Shown piece after piece: positions 1-10,383 of a DNA stretch of 64,000 nucleotides. The notes under the pieces are model-generated. The model did no database searches and was not told where the DNA came from. It saw only the letters and a list, made by a program, of their open reading frames with translations. The stretch's first letter is position 1; the number at the start of each line of letters is the position of its first letter. The position numbers and the translations under genes were made by a program. The DNA comes from Bacteroidia bacterium (lineage in GTDB: Bacteria; Bacteroidota; Bacteroidia; Chitinophagales; Saprospiraceae). The stretch is taken from positions 1 through 64,000 of the forward strand of contig JAUIEA010000004.1 of the NCBI GenBank assembly GCA_030429045.1, in the 5' to 3' direction.

Positions 1-1830
1 TGGAGAATGGACCTTCCCCATGCGCCTTATCTGATGATGATCGCAGTCGGCGATTTTGCCGTTATTCGAGATACCTGGCAAGGCATCCCCCTGGAATATT
101 ATGTCGAACATGATTTTGCAGGCGATGCAAAGGCCATCTTTCCGGATGCTTCCTCCATGCTCAGTTTTTTCTCGGATTATGTCGGAGTGGCCTACCCCTG
201 GTCAAAGGTCGGGCAGATCATCGTACGCGATTATGTATCGGGTGCGATGGAGAATACCACCGCGATCGTATACAGTGAATCCATCCAGAAGACTGCAAGG
301 GAATTGATCGATGAGATGCGGAATGAGCAGGTGTGTGCCCATGAGATCATCCATCAGTGGTTCGGGGATCTGGTCACCTGTGAGCAGTGGTCCCAGACCG
401 TGCTCAATGAGGGGTTTGCCAATTATGGGGAATACCTCTGGTTTGAGTTCAAATATGGTCGGGATGAGGCAGAGTTGCACCGGCAGGGCGAGTTTGGTGG
501 ATACCTGAGTGAACTGCGCCGCAAACGGCATCCCCTGGTGGACTATCATTATGACCATCCGGATGACATGTTTGACGCCCATTCCTATAACAAGGGAGGC
601 ATGGTGTTGCACATGCTGCGTGACCTTCTGGGTGAATCCACTTTCCGGGTGGGCCTGACCCGGTATCTGGAAGACAACGCCTATGATGCGGTAGAGATCC
701 ATCATTTGCGACTGGCCATGGAAGCTGCTTCCGGCCAGGACCTGAACTGGTTTTTCGATCAATGGTATTTTCAACCCGGACATCCTAAAGTGGAGTGGGA
801 TTGGCACTATAACCCGTCGTCTCAAACCCTGACGGTTCGCACCACCCAACAACAGGATCCTGCTGAAAATGCGCCGGTATATCGATTGCCTACGGAGATC
901 GTAGTTCTGCTCTCCCGCGACCGGCAACTCCGTTTTCCACTGACCCTGGATGAAAGGGAACAGTTTTTCACCTTCCAGGTGGAAGAGGAGCCGGTGTTGG
1001 TCGACCTCGATCCGGACCGGGTATTGATCATGGAACAGGAACGAGCTGAGTGGACCCCACGGGGGTTGCAGGCCTATTGGCGTATGCAACCTTCTGCCTG
1101 GGTCCGCCTGGAGCTTCTCGACCAGTTGGGTCCGAATGTCCGGTCATTGGAACCCTATCCCTGGCAAGATGCCCAATGGCAGGTGAGGGCAATGGCTCTG
1201 GATCAGATAGAAGCGATTGACGAAACCCTTCGAAACGAGTTGATCCGGATCAGCGTGGAAGACCCTCATTCTGACCTTCGTGCCCGGGCGACTGCCATGC
1301 TGGCCGAGCAGGAGTTTCCAGAAAAGCAACAATTCCTCTTGAACCTGATCAATACTGACCCGGCTTATCCAGTGGTGGCCACAGCGCTACATGTCCTCAT
1401 GAGTCTGGATGCGGAATCTGCAAAGACAGCCATGCGTCCTTTGGAGGCGGATACCTCATTGACCAATATCCTCATCCTCAGCAGCCTGTATGCACGAATG
1501 GAGGACCCGGGGCATATCGAATACATCCTGCAGCATTGGGACAGGGTAAACGGGTTCGCCCGTATGGGATTTACCAAGAGCTACGTGGACCTGGCCCGAC
1601 GAGGGGATGAACAGGTCATAGACGAGGCCATTGCCCGTCTGACCGAGGAGGCCGGATCGACTTCCTGGACGACCCTGCGTCGCTATGCAGCCTTCCGGGC
1701 CCTGGCAGTATTTCGTCAGCATCTGTTGAACCAGGATCCTGTCCGGGCAGAAGTCATCAAGAAAAACCTGGACGCCGTAAAGGCTGGGGAAACGGACCCG
1801 GGATTGTTGCGGTACTACAACAATTACTAA
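1..1830 (+). CDS. M1 family metallopeptidase (aminopeptidase), 5' end outside window
   Basis: Zinc-dependent aminopeptidase of the M1 (gluzincin) family, which removes N-terminal residues from peptides. The frame is open from base 1, so the N-terminal domain lies outside the window. Counting from the first internal Met (base 7), the substrate-binding GAMEN motif is at residues 79-83, the zinc motif HEIIH at 112-116, and the third zinc ligand Glu at 135 in NEGFA, giving the canonical HExxH-18-E spacing. The C-terminal half (about residue 370 on) is helical and HEAT/ARM-like, as in many M1 enzymes. All catalytic residues visible here are intact, so the enzyme is probably active. A GNAT gene follows after 44 bases on the same strand and could be co-transcribed. 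Confidence 0.93.
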   Translation, partial: WRMDLPHAPYLMMIAVGDFAVIRDTWQGIPLEYYVEHDFAGDAKAIFPDASSMLSFFSDYVGVAYPWSKVGQIIVRDYVSGAMENTTAIVYSESIQKTARELIDEMRNEQVCAHEIIHQWFGDLVTCEQWSQTVLNEGFANYGEYLWFEFKYGRDEAELHRQGEFGGYLSELRRKRHPLVDYHYDHPDDMFDAHSYNKGGMVLHMLRDLLGESTFRVGLTRYLEDNAYDAVEIHHLRLAMEAASGQDLNWFFDQWYFQPGHPKVEWDWHYNPSSQTLTVRTTQQQDPAENAPVYRLPTEIVVLLSRDRQLRFPLTLDEREQFFTFQVEEEPVLVDLDPDRVLIMEQERAEWTPRGLQAYWRMQPSAWVRLELLDQLGPNVRSLEPYPWQDAQWQVRAMALDQIEAIDETLRNELIRISVEDPHSDLRARATAMLAEQEFPEKQQFLLNLINTDPAYPVVATALHVLMSLDAESAKTAMRPLEADTSLTNILILSSLYARMEDPGHIEYILQHWDRVNGFARMGFTKSYVDLARRGDEQVIDEAIARLTEEAGSTSWTTLRRYAAFRALAVFRQHLLNQDPVRAEVIKKNLDAVKAGETDPGLLRYYNNY

Positions 1831-1874
1831 CGGCGCCCGTGACGATCTACCCTTGACAGACAACCCCTGATAGC

Positions 1875-2402
1875 ATGACCCCATTTCCCATTGAGACGCC
1901 GCGATTATTATTGGTGCCAGCCCAGGCTGTTCACCTCCAGGCCGCCCTGGTCGGGCGGGAAGAGCTGGAGCGATATATCGGCTTTGCTGTCCATCCGCAA
2001 TGGACGGAATTCGGCACGGACCCGTTGGCATTTGCCCTGGAGCGATTGCGGGCCAGTGAGCAGGATGCAGGCTGGTGGACCTGGTTTCCCGTCCTCAAAA
2101 CAGAAGAACGGATCATCGGCACCTGTGGCTATAAGGGTTTGCCCAATGAGGCCTCGCAAGTCGAGATCGGATATGAGATCGCACCTCCTTACCGGGGCCA
2201 GGGACTGGCCACGGAGTGTGCCCGGGGGCTGGTCGAACGGGTCCGGCAGATGGAGGTCATTTCTGGTGTATTGGCCCATACCCTTGCTGCAGAGAATGCG
2301 TCTGTGGCCATCCTCCGCAAACTGGGATTCACAAAGACCGGAGAATTGAATGATCCGGATGATGGCCTGGTATGGTCCTGGTTGATTGATCTGGAGCGAT
2401 AG
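1875..2402 (+). CDS. GNAT family N-acetyltransferase (RimJ/RimL type)
   Basis: A 175-residue acetyl-CoA-dependent N-acetyltransferase. The N-terminus (IETPRLLL) is typical of the RimJ/RimL subgroup, motif A for acetyl-CoA pyrophosphate binding is RGQGLATE near residues 112-119, and the C-terminal AENASVAILRKLGF segment is the usual motif B. The substrate cannot be read from sequence; relatives modify ribosomal proteins, small amines or antibiotics. A strong bidirectional hairpin lies just downstream and separates it from the convergent isocitrate dehydrogenase gene. Confidence 0.88.
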   Translation: MTPFPIETPRLLLVPAQAVHLQAALVGREELERYIGFAVHPQWTEFGTDPLAFALERLRASEQDAGWWTWFPVLKTEERIIGTCGYKGLPNEASQVEIGYEIAPPYRGQGLATECARGLVERVRQMEVISGVLAHTLAAENASVAILRKLGFTKTGELNDPDDGLVWSWLIDLER

Positions 2403-2441
2403 TCCTTTCTGGGTTGCCAATTTGTCCTACCGGATCAATAG

Positions 2442-2473
2442 AAAAGCCGGCCCGTGACACGGGCCGGCTTTTT
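2442..2473. terminator. Bidirectional intrinsic terminator
   Basis: An A-run, a GC-rich stem (GCCGGCCC pairing with GGGCCGGC around a short TGACAC loop) and a T-run make a hairpin flanked by A and T tracts on both strands. It lies between the convergent GNAT and icd genes and can end transcription from either side. Confidence 0.85.
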
Positions 2474-2497
2474 CAGGATGAGTTAGACTTTCCTGCT

Positions 2498-3727
2498 TTA
2501 CGCCTTCAGTCGTGACTGAAGTTCGGTGTCAAGCGCATCAAGGAATTCCTCTGTGGTCAGATAATGATCGGTGGTGACAGACTTTGCACCATGGATGCAA
2601 ACGGCCAGGTCCTTGGTCATCTTACCACTCTGGACAGTGTCAATGCAAACTGACTCCAGCGTTTCAGAGAAGCGAATGAGGTCCTGGTTATGATCCAGTT
2701 TTCCGCGGTGGGCCAGGCCACGAGTCCAGGCAAAGATGCTGGCGATGGGGTTGGTACTGGTCTTTTTTCCCTGCTGGTGCATGCGATAGTGCCGGGTGAC
2801 CGTACCATGCGCAGCCTCCGCTTCGACTGTTTTACCATCCGGAGTGATCAAGACACTGGTCATGAGGCCAAGGGAGCCAAATCCCTGGGCGACCGTGTCA
2901 CTTTGGACATCCCCGTCATAGTTCTTGCATGCCCAGACAAAATTGCCATTCCACTTGAGCGCAGCGGCAACCATATCATCGATGAGGCGATGTTCGTAAG
3001 TGATGCCGGCAGCGTCGAATTTTCCTTGGAATTCGGTTTCATAGATCTCCTGGAAGATATCCTTGAAACGACCATCATATTTCTTGAGGATGGTATTCTT
3101 GGTACTCAGATAAAGGGGCCACCCTTTGCTCAGTGACATGTTGAAACATGACCGGGCAAAACCGCGGATACTTTCGTCTGTATTGTACATCGCAAGGGCC
3201 ACTCCGTCACCTTCGAAGTTATACACTTCGAATTCCTGGTTGGTGCCATCTTCTCCCTCAAACTTGATGGTCAGCTTTCCCTTACCCTTGGTCAGGAAGT
3301 CGGTCGCCTTATACTGGTCGCCGAACGCATGACGTCCGATACAGATCGGAGCTGTCCAGTTGGGGACCAGTCGGGGAATATTGGTGCAGACAATGGGTTC
3401 GCGAAATACAGTTCCCCCCAGAATGTTCCGTATGGTTCCATTCGGGCTTCTCCACATTTTTTTAAGTCCAAATTCTTCCACCCGAGCCTCATCGGGGGTG
3501 ATGGTGGCGCATTTAATGCCAACGTTGTACTTTTTGATGGCCTCCGCAGCATCCACGGTGACCTGGTCATTGGTCTCATCGCGGTGTTCCATTCCGAGAT
3601 CATAGTATTTGATATCGATATCCAGGTATGGAAGAATGAGCTTCTCCTTGATAAAAGACCAAATGATCCGGGTCATTTCGTCACCATCCAGTTCAACAAC
3701 GGGATTGGCTACTTTGATTTTTGACAT
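2498..3727 (-). CDS. icd: Isocitrate dehydrogenase, NADP-dependent
   Basis: TCA-cycle enzyme converting isocitrate to 2-oxoglutarate and CO2 with NADP+. The product is 409 residues, the normal length for the short eukaryote-like subfamily (IDH1/2 type) found in many Bacteroidota rather than the E. coli type. The N-terminus has ELDGDEMTR, followed by the substrate loop SPNGTIRN and the metal/cofactor region near AHGTVTRH. The start chosen is the ATG at 3727, giving MSKIKVAN; an in-frame start 75 bases further upstream would add an unconserved tail running into the divergent adenosine deaminase gene. The gene is monocistronic. Confidence 0.95.
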   Translation of the reverse strand: MSKIKVANPVVELDGDEMTRIIWSFIKEKLILPYLDIDIKYYDLGMEHRDETNDQVTVDAAEAIKKYNVGIKCATITPDEARVEEFGLKKMWRSPNGTIRNILGGTVFREPIVCTNIPRLVPNWTAPICIGRHAFGDQYKATDFLTKGKGKLTIKFEGEDGTNQEFEVYNFEGDGVALAMYNTDESIRGFARSCFNMSLSKGWPLYLSTKNTILKKYDGRFKDIFQEIYETEFQGKFDAAGITYEHRLIDDMVAAALKWNGNFVWACKNYDGDVQSDTVAQGFGSLGLMTSVLITPDGKTVEAEAAHGTVTRHYRMHQQGKKTSTNPIASIFAWTRGLAHRGKLDHNQDLIRFSETLESVCIDTVQSGKMTKDLAVCIHGAKSVTTDHYLTTEEFLDALDTELQSRLKA

Positions 3728-3783
3728 TTTGTAGGGGTTATTTCCAGAAAGGCCCAAATATAAGGGCTTTTTCAGGGGGAATC

Positions 3784-4842
3784 GTGTGGGGTGTGGCGAC
3801 AATTCACAAGAAAACGCACCTTTGGGGGGTGGGACCTTCCAGCATCATATCCTTTCAGGATCTACCCAAGATCGAGTTGCATGTCCATCTGGACACTTCC
3901 CTGAGTTTGGCGAATGTCCAGGGCTTGCATCCAGGACTGTCCCGGGCGGATTATCTCAGGGAATATGTGGCACCGGAAGTGTGCCGGGATCTCACAGACT
4001 TTCTCCGGTATCCGGCCTCTGCCATTGCCTTGTTGCAGACCAGGGAAAACCTGGAAAGGGCCCTTCTTCAACTGGTCAGAGAGATGGCATTAGATGGGGT
4101 GATCTATACCGAGATCCGGTTTGCACCTCTCCTGCATACGACACAGGGGATGACGGGTGAAGCAGTGGTGAGCACGCTTTGTCTGGCTGCAGAACGGGCA
4201 GAACAGGAGACGGGAGTGGTTACGCGATTGATCCTGTGCACGCTGCGCCATAATCCAGTGGAGCACAGTATGGAAACCGTCGAATTGGCGCTGGCATTTC
4301 GCGACCAGGGGGTGGTTGGTCTGGACCTTGCCGCAGATGAAGGATTTTCTCTGAACGCACACATTCCGGCATTCCGAAAGGCAGCTGAAAACCACCTGCC
4401 CTGCACGGCTCATGCAGGAGAGGCAAGAGGCCCGGCAAGTGTGAGTGAAGCCCTGGAATTTCTGGGCACCCGCCGAATCGGACATGGGGTGAGAAGTATA
4501 GAGGATCCCCGATTGGTGCAGTTCCTTGCACAACATCGCATCCACCTGGAGATCTGTCCGAGCAGTAATCTCCAGACAGGTGTCTTTCGGAAAATGACCG
4601 AGCACAGTATTGATCAGCTGTATCAAGGAGGGGTTTCCCTTTCGATCAATACCGATGGCCGGGGGTTGACCCAAACGACGTTGAGCCGGGAATATGCATT
4701 GGTCGCCCAGGCGTTTGGATGGCAGAGCCACGACTTCCTGGTGATGAACAGGATGGCTTTGCAGGCGGCATTTATTTCTCCGGAGAGAAAGGATCAGATC
4801 CGACCCAGACTGGAAGCGGGGTATGATGTATTGGGTGCGTGA
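3784..4842 (+). CDS. add: Adenosine deaminase family protein
   Basis: Purine salvage enzyme that hydrolytically deaminates adenosine (or a related aminopurine) to inosine. Visible motifs are the N-terminal zinc pair HVHLD, the TAHAGE motif with the general-base Glu, the RIGHG motif, the CPSSN segment, and the zinc/catalytic SINTDGRG motif. All metal and catalytic residues are present. The start is uncertain. An ATG at 3721 would overlap the divergent icd start, so GTG at 3784 is used; GTG at 3793 or 3829 is also possible because family members normally begin only a few residues before the HVHL motif. Confidence 0.88.
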   Translation: MWGVATIHKKTHLWGVGPSSIISFQDLPKIELHVHLDTSLSLANVQGLHPGLSRADYLREYVAPEVCRDLTDFLRYPASAIALLQTRENLERALLQLVREMALDGVIYTEIRFAPLLHTTQGMTGEAVVSTLCLAAERAEQETGVVTRLILCTLRHNPVEHSMETVELALAFRDQGVVGLDLAADEGFSLNAHIPAFRKAAENHLPCTAHAGEARGPASVSEALEFLGTRRIGHGVRSIEDPRLVQFLAQHRIHLEICPSSNLQTGVFRKMTEHSIDQLYQGGVSLSINTDGRGLTQTTLSREYALVAQAFGWQSHDFLVMNRMALQAAFISPERKDQIRPRLEAGYDVLGA

Positions 4843-4915
4843 TAGCCATTGGACAAATCGTCCTCGCTCATTATAATCAGGAGAATCCAGTAACTTGAAG
4901 GAAAGTTCTCCCACC

Positions 4916-6388
4916 ATGAATCCAGTAAAACAATTGATGCTTACCGGAATAGTTGCCAGCTTCCTGATGTGTGGCCATAGCCAGGAAGTGACCTGGTCAG
5001 ATCCCATACCGGTGGCGACCTCCAGCTATGGGCACTCCGGACCACGCATTGTCGTCAACGGGGATGGAGATCCCGTGATTCTCTGGTCGTACGAAGCACT
5101 GCACAAGATCTACCTGAGCCGGTATGAGCAGGGACAGATGACTACGCCCAAACAGATCAATCCGATCGGCACCCAGTATTTCGGGGCGACCTGGGCAGGC
5201 CCTGAACTGACGGCCTTTGGTCAGGATGTCTATGTTGTCGGCAAGGAACAACCGGAAAATGAAACCGGCGTCAGTATGTTTCATTCTGCAGACGGGGGGG
5301 TGACATTCATTCAGAAGAGTGATGTCGATTGGGCATTGGGTGATAACCTCAGCCGCTTCCCGGATGTAGCAGCCGGACCTGCCGGACAGGTGTGGGTCGG
5401 GTTTATGCGCTTCGAATCCGACTTTTCCGGAGCGCGCTATGTCGTGTCCCGAAGTACGGACTATGGGGTGTCATTCAGTGAAGATGTCAATGCATCCTCG
5501 GAGATCATCGAAGGAGAAGCCTGTGACTGTTGTGCTGCTCAACTAGCTGTGGATGATGAAAAGCTGGCGATGATCTATCGGAACAATGACCAGAACATCC
5601 GGACGATCTGGGCGGGCATTTCTACGGATGAGGGAGAGACATTTCCAGAAGGATATGAGGTTGACCAAACCGGAAGTTTTTTTGCCTCCTGTCCGGCTAC
5701 TGCTCCGGATGGGTACTGGGCGGGCAATCGGTTGATCTCGACATTCCGGGCGGCCCCGGGCGGCCGAGAACGGGTCTTTTTTTCAGTGTTTGACCTGGAT
5801 AGCCAGAAGGTGGTTCTTCATCAGTATCTGTCCAATTCACCGGAGAGTCAACTGGTCCAGGATCATCCCCGGATCACGGGTAATCAGGATACGGTATTCC
5901 TGATCTGGGAGGAGTCCTATGCGGGTGACCTGGATATCAAATACCGATTGTCCACTACCGGGCCGGAAGGCCTGGTGACCGCCGAGACCAAGACCCTCAA
6001 TCCCTCTACAAGTGGCAATCAATTGCGTCCCGACGTGCATTTTGCAAATGGTCGTTTGCACGCCGTCTACCAGGACAAGGTGACCAATCGGGTGATCTAT
6101 ATCGCAGGAGATATTGAGTCTGTGAATTCGCTGGATCCCGGTCCGTCCCTCCAGACGATCCAATTCAGCCCCAACCCGACAACGGGTATGCTGCAATTTC
6201 CTAACAGTCTGGAGGTACGACGGATACAAGTGATGGATCTGTTCGGAAGGGTCGTTTGGGACCGGCAATTTGATCAGAATCCAGGCGCCGTGGATCTAAC
6301 TTCGATCGGATCTGGTTCGTTCCAGGTGGTCATTTGGGAGAATCAAAAACGAGCTGGCGCAGTGGGGCGATTGATCATTGTGGAGTAA
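4916..6388 (+). CDS. Secreted sialidase/BNR-fold protein with type IX sorting domain
   Basis: A 490-residue exported protein. It has an N-terminal signal peptide (MNPVKQLMLTG... ending near residue 22), then repeated Trp/Asp-box-like beta-propeller segments (SADGGVTF, STDYGVSF, STDEGETF) typical of exo-alpha-sialidase/BNR folds. An unusual Cys-rich segment, GEACDCC, lies near residues 202-208. The last ~75 residues (FSPNPTTG ... GRLIIVE) are a Por secretion C-terminal sorting domain, so it is predicted to be secreted or surface-anchored by the T9SS. Substrate is unknown, and sialidase activity is not implied because the Arg triad is not evident. ATG 4916 is chosen because it directly precedes the signal peptide; a TTG at 4895 is less likely. 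Confidence 0.82.
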   Translation: MNPVKQLMLTGIVASFLMCGHSQEVTWSDPIPVATSSYGHSGPRIVVNGDGDPVILWSYEALHKIYLSRYEQGQMTTPKQINPIGTQYFGATWAGPELTAFGQDVYVVGKEQPENETGVSMFHSADGGVTFIQKSDVDWALGDNLSRFPDVAAGPAGQVWVGFMRFESDFSGARYVVSRSTDYGVSFSEDVNASSEIIEGEACDCCAAQLAVDDEKLAMIYRNNDQNIRTIWAGISTDEGETFPEGYEVDQTGSFFASCPATAPDGYWAGNRLISTFRAAPGGRERVFFSVFDLDSQKVVLHQYLSNSPESQLVQDHPRITGNQDTVFLIWEESYAGDLDIKYRLSTTGPEGLVTAETKTLNPSTSGNQLRPDVHFANGRLHAVYQDKVTNRVIYIAGDIESVNSLDPGPSLQTIQFSPNPTTGMLQFPNSLEVRRIQVMDLFGRVVWDRQFDQNPGAVDLTSIGSGSFQVVIWENQKRAGAVGRLIIVE

Positions 6389-6420
6389 TCGGCAGTGATG
6401 CCTCGCACTGATGTGAGTTA

Positions 6421-6864
6421 TCAGGCTTCATCCTCTGGAAACCACAGTTCCCCGCCCCGGAAGACGGTCCCTTTAAACAGGGCAACCATCTTTCCTTTCT
6501 GGTTCATTACCTCTACGCGATACACACCGGTCTTTCGGCCCAGGTTATCCTCGGTGGCGATGGCCGTCAGGGTATCGTCCACCTGGACGGGTCGCAGGTG
6601 TGAAATCGAAGTTTCGATGGACACTGCCTTGATGCCATGGCCATTGGATGCAAATGCGAGCGCGCTATCTGCCAGGGAATAGGAGATGCCTCCATGGGCG
6701 ATGAAAAATCCATTGACCATTTCTTCGCGCACAGTCATTCGCAGTGTACAGTGGCCGGGACCTTCTTCCATGCGTTCGATGGCCAGCCATTGACTGAAGG
6801 CATCGCCGTTCATCATCTCATCGACCACCCGGGTGGCGAGTGGTTTTTTCGGTTCACTGGGCAT
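6421..6864 (-). CDS. PaaI-like hotdog-fold thioesterase
   Basis: A 147-residue single hotdog domain of the PaaI group, which hydrolyses acyl-CoA or phenylacetyl-CoA-type thioesters. The signature VNGFFIAHGGISYSLADSA holds the catalytic HGG-x(n)-D arrangement. The start is the ATG at 6864, one base after the TGA of the upstream 3-hydroxyacyl-CoA dehydrogenase, so the two are translationally coupled. This context suggests a role in aromatic or fatty acyl-CoA catabolism, perhaps freeing CoA from dead-end intermediates. Longer starts would overlap the upstream gene heavily. Confidence 0.87.
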   Translation of the reverse strand: MPSEPKKPLATRVVDEMMNGDAFSQWLAIERMEEGPGHCTLRMTVREEMVNGFFIAHGGISYSLADSALAFASNGHGIKAVSIETSISHLRPVQVDDTLTAIATEDNLGRKTGVYRVEVMNQKGKMVALFKGTVFRGGELWFPEDEA

Positions 6865-6865
6865 A

Positions 6866-8047
6866 TCAGATGTTTTCTTCCGGGTAGAAGCGTTCTCCAT
6901 TCTGGGCGAGAGAGCGGAGAAGGGGGCTACACCGGTATCGTGGATCGTGGTACGAGTTGAAGAGGCGATCCAGACGGGATTCGCAGGTGGCGATCCCCCA
7001 TTCATCGGCCCAGCGCAATAAGCCTTTCGGGTAGTTGACCCCGAGTGTCATGGCCTGATCGATATCGTCGCGCGAAGCTACCTGATAATACAGGGCATCT
7101 GCGGCTTCATTGATGAGCATGACCACCACACGCTCACACAGTCGCCTCATTTTTTCTGAATCGGGTGCTTCCACTTTTACGGTTGAGGCATCGGCTTCAG
7201 GGCGGTAGTCATAAAATCCACGGCCAGACTTGCGGCCGAGCCAACCGGCATCTACCAGCCGGCGCTGGGTAAAGGAAGGTTGGTATCTGGGTTCATAATA
7301 GCAGGCGCTCCAAACGGATTCGGTGACTGCATAATTGACATCATGACCGATGAAATCCATAAGTTCAAAGGGTCCCATTCGAAATCCTCCGATCTCCTTC
7401 AGTGCGGCATCGATCTCCTCTTTTGTGCCGAGGCCCTCTTCAAGCAGACGAATGGATTCACTGTAAAATGGCCGGGCGATGCGGTTGACGATAAAGCCGG
7501 GGGTGTCTTTGGCCAGGACCGGAAATTTACCCCAGGTGATCATCAGCTGGTGCAGGGTGGATGGCAGTGCTGCATCTGTTTGCAGAGCCGGTATGATCTC
7601 CACCAGTTTCATCAGGGGTGCCGGGTTGAAAAAGTGGAGTCCGATCACCCGTTCCGGATGTTCACAGGCTGCGGCGATCGAGGCGATGGACAGCGAGGAA
7701 GTATTGGTCGCCAGGATGGTGTCGACACTGACCAGCTTTTCCAACTCCTGGAATAGCGAGCGCTTGATGTCCAGGTCTTCGACGATGGCTTCGATGATGA
7801 GTCCGCAGTCGGCCAGGCCATTCAGGGATTCGGCATAGACATGACGGTCCTGGATAGCTGTCGATTCCTGGGCAGTCATGCGGCCTTTTTCCACCAGCCT
7901 GTTCAGGATCTTTGTCAGATGATCACTTGATCGAGTCAGGGCCTCCTGTCGGGTATCATAGAGAACCACTTCGTGGCCTGCCGAAGCTGCGATCTGAGCA
8001 ATTCCTGAGCCCATGGCTCCACTACCAATTATTCCAATACGCATCAT
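6866..8047 (-). CDS. 3-hydroxyacyl-CoA dehydrogenase (PaaH/Hbd-like)
   Basis: NAD-dependent oxidation of 3-hydroxyacyl-CoA to 3-ketoacyl-CoA, as in beta-oxidation or phenylacetate degradation. The N-terminal Rossmann motif is GIIGSGAMGSGIAQ (residues ~5-18). The catalytic region has the His in GLHFFNPAPLMKLVE and the Asn/Glu of the 3HCDH fold, followed by PGFIVNR and GPFELMDFIGHD. A second short 3HCDH C-terminal repeat (VMLINEAADAL ... NYPKGLL) follows, as in PaaH. The start MMRIGIIG at 8047 (or 8044) fits the family; an in-frame extension upstream runs to 8119 and overlaps rnhB. Confidence 0.92.
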   Translation of the reverse strand: MMRIGIIGSGAMGSGIAQIAASAGHEVVLYDTRQEALTRSSDHLTKILNRLVEKGRMTAQESTAIQDRHVYAESLNGLADCGLIIEAIVEDLDIKRSLFQELEKLVSVDTILATNTSSLSIASIAAACEHPERVIGLHFFNPAPLMKLVEIIPALQTDAALPSTLHQLMITWGKFPVLAKDTPGFIVNRIARPFYSESIRLLEEGLGTKEEIDAALKEIGGFRMGPFELMDFIGHDVNYAVTESVWSACYYEPRYQPSFTQRRLVDAGWLGRKSGRGFYDYRPEADASTVKVEAPDSEKMRRLCERVVVMLINEAADALYYQVASRDDIDQAMTLGVNYPKGLLRWADEWGIATCESRLDRLFNSYHDPRYRCSPLLRSLAQNGERFYPEENI

Positions 8048-8084
8048 CCTGTTCTTTGTGACAAATGTACGGCATCCCCGGGTG

Positions 8085-8693
8085 TCAGCCGGGAAAGCGT
8101 TCGCCGATGGGGATGCCATCTATTTTGAAGGTGAGTCGATGCAGGGGGGAGGGTCCCCGGAGGAGGATGGCTTCGCGATGTGCGCGGGTCGGATAGCCCT
8201 TATTCTCCAGCCAGTGATAATCGGGATGCTGTTCATGGGCCGCAGTCATCCAGGCGTCACGATGGGTTTTCGCCAGGATGGAGGCCGCAGCAATAGGTTT
8301 GTACTTGCCATCACCTCCGACAATGCACGTGTGGGGGATGCCCAGGTAGGGTTTGAATCGGTTCCCGTCGATCAGGAGGTGTTGTGGTCTCAGTGCCAGG
8401 GCGTCGATGGCCTTATGCATGGCCCGGATGGAGGCTTGCAGGATATTGATCTCATCGATCTCAGTGGGTGTGCACATGGCTACCGCCCAGGCGAGTGCTT
8501 TCTGCTCTATGATTGGCCGGAGCATTTCCCGGTCCGCTTCACTCATTTGCTTGGAATCCTGGAGCAGAGGATGATGCCAGCGAGTGGGGAGGATCACGGC
8601 AGCTGCGAAGACCGGTCCGGCCAGGCAACCCCGTCCGGCTTCATCGCATCCGGCTTCCCTGAGGGCTTTTGAATAGCTGCTCCGTAATGCCAT
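8085..8693 (-). CDS. rnhB: Ribonuclease HII
   Basis: A 202-residue endonuclease that nicks the RNA strand of RNA-DNA hybrids and 5' of single ribonucleotides in DNA. The signature [19 protein letters not shown] gives the first two acidic metal ligands (DE), and LLIDGNRF provides the next Asp. Length is normal for bacterial RNase HII. The ATG at 8693 starts [22 protein letters not shown]. The 3-hydroxyacyl-CoA dehydrogenase gene begins 37 bases downstream on the same strand. Confidence 0.94.
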   Translation of the reverse strand: MALRSSYSKALREAGCDEAGRGCLAGPVFAAAVILPTRWHHPLLQDSKQMSEADREMLRPIIEQKALAWAVAMCTPTEIDEINILQASIRAMHKAIDALALRPQHLLIDGNRFKPYLGIPHTCIVGGDGKYKPIAAASILAKTHRDAWMTAAHEQHPDYHWLENKGYPTRAHREAILLRGPSPLHRLTFKIDGIPIGERFPG

Positions 8694-8826
8694 CCGGCAA
8701 AGGTAGGTTGCCGGGAGTTCACCGGATGGCAAATTAGAAAGCCATTAGATTGAAGTGAGAACGGGTTCCATCCACAACCGTGAGAGGTGTAGTTCCGTTA
8801 TTTTCCGTTGGCAAAAATGAATACAC

Positions 8827-10383
8827 ATGGAGTTAGGACATCAACATAAGTTATTTGCACACTGGCGGAAGGATATTCCTGCGGGTATAGTTGTATTTCT
8901 GGTGGCGTTGCCACTGTGTCTGGGTATTGCCCTGGCATCCGGGGCACCTTTGATGTCTGGATTGATCACCGGCATTATTGGCGGGATCGTTGTTGGCGGT
9001 TTAAGTGGATCTGCATTGAGTGTTTCGGGACCTGCGGCAGGCTTGGCAGTGATCGTCCTGGATTCCATAGCCTCGTTGGGGTCATTTGATGCCTTCCTGG
9101 CTGCAGTCGTTCTTGCCGGTGTATTTCAGGTCATTCTCGGTTATCTCAAGGCCGGGATCATCGGTCTCTACTTTCCGGTGTCCGTGATCAAGGGCATGCT
9201 GGCTGCAATCGGGATCATCCTGATCCTGAAACAGATACCCCATTTCCTGGGTATGGATATGGATGCCTTCGGAGAAATGAGTTTTCGGGGCACTGATGGC
9301 CGGAATACGTTTGAAGAACTGATCTATGGATTCACACACATCCACCAGGGGGCCCTCATCATTGGTATTGTCGCACTGGTAACCATGTTGGGGTGGGATA
9401 ATTATATCAAAAAATGGATTCCATCCCTGGGTCTGATCCCAGGGGCGTTGCTGGCGGTGATCCTGGGTATTGTGATCCGGCAACTCATGGCGACGGCTGG
9501 TCCTGGAATGGAGATCGGGATGGAGCACGCCGTCCAGATTCCAATACCTGCACCAGGTGAGGGTCTGACCAGTCTGCTGACATTCCCGGATTGGTCTGCA
9601 TTGTCTTCCATGGAAACCTGGAAGGTTGCCCTGGTCATTGCCATCATTGCCAGTCTGGAGACCTTACTAAGTGTAGAAGCGGTCGACAAACTGGATCGCC
9701 ACAAGCGGCATACCCCGTTGAACCGGGAAATGAAAGCACAAGGTGTCGGTAATTTTCTCAGCGGTCTGGTCGGTGGTCTCCCCATGACGGCCGTTATTGT
9801 CCGAAGCAGCGCCAACGTCGAAGCCGGGGCTGAAAGCAAGGTTTCTGCCATTGTCCACGGGCTGTTGCTTGCAGGCTGTGTGATCGGATTGCCCCATCTG
9901 CTCAACCTGATCCCGTTGTCTGCGCTGGCGGCCATTCTGTTGGTCATCGGATTCAAGCTGACCAAGCCAGCGCTGTACCGGTCTCAATTGAGAAACGGGA
10001 TCCGTCAATTCCTTCCCTTTATCACGACCATCGTTGCAGTCCTGCTGACAGATCTGCTGACCGGTATCATGGTGGGGATGTGCGTCGGTATCTTTTATGT
10101 CCTGAAAACGAATTACAAGACACCTTACTTCTATCATGAGGAGGCCCACCCGGATCGGGATGGTCATAAGGTCATCAAGCTGGTCTTGTCCGAACATGTC
10201 TCCTTTCTCAATAAGGCGAGTCTCCAGTTGACCCTGGACCACCTGCCTGAAAACAGTGATGTGATCATTGATGGCAGCCAGTCCAAAGAGATCGACTTCG
10301 ATGCCGTACGGTTGATCCATAATTTCAAAGAAATGGCCCGGGATAAACAGATCACTCTGGAGTTGATCGACATCCCTGACTAG
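8827..10383 (+). CDS. SulP/SLC26-family anion transporter (first of tandem pair)
   Basis: A 518-residue inner-membrane permease with about 10-12 hydrophobic segments. The N-terminal HWRKDIPAGIVVFLVALPLCLGIALASGAPL is the SulP signature, and SGPAAGLAVIVLDSI is the conserved anion-binding region. A cytoplasmic C-terminal tail (residues ~440-518) resembles a minimal STAS domain. Several bacterial SulP proteins with this type of N-terminus transport bicarbonate; the substrate here is an inference. The stop at 10383 is followed by about 220 bases before the second SulP gene. Confidence 0.9.
   Translation: MELGHQHKLFAHWRKDIPAGIVVFLVALPLCLGIALASGAPLMSGLITGIIGGIVVGGLSGSALSVSGPAAGLAVIVLDSIASLGSFDAFLAAVVLAGVFQVILGYLKAGIIGLYFPVSVIKGMLAAIGIILILKQIPHFLGMDMDAFGEMSFRGTDGRNTFEELIYGFTHIHQGALIIGIVALVTMLGWDNYIKKWIPSLGLIPGALLAVILGIVIRQLMATAGPGMEIGMEHAVQIPIPAPGEGLTSLLTFPDWSALSSMETWKVALVIAIIASLETLLSVEAVDKLDRHKRHTPLNREMKAQGVGNFLSGLVGGLPMTAVIVRSSANVEAGAESKVSAIVHGLLLAGCVIGLPHLLNLIPLSALAAILLVIGFKLTKPALYRSQLRNGIRQFLPFITTIVAVLLTDLLTGIMVGMCVGIFYVLKTNYKTPYFYHEEAHPDRDGHKVIKLVLSEHVSFLNKASLQLTLDHLPENSDVIIDGSQSKEIDFDAVRLIHNFKEMARDKQITLELIDIPD

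Noticed and set aside
202-1089. 295-codon minus-strand frame opposite the M1 peptidase
   Set aside because: Antisense to a gene with intact catalytic motifs; product lacks recognisable features.
6393-6410. CAGTG-N8-CACTG between convergent genes as a terminator
   Set aside because: The stem is only 5 bp and has no T-run on either strand.
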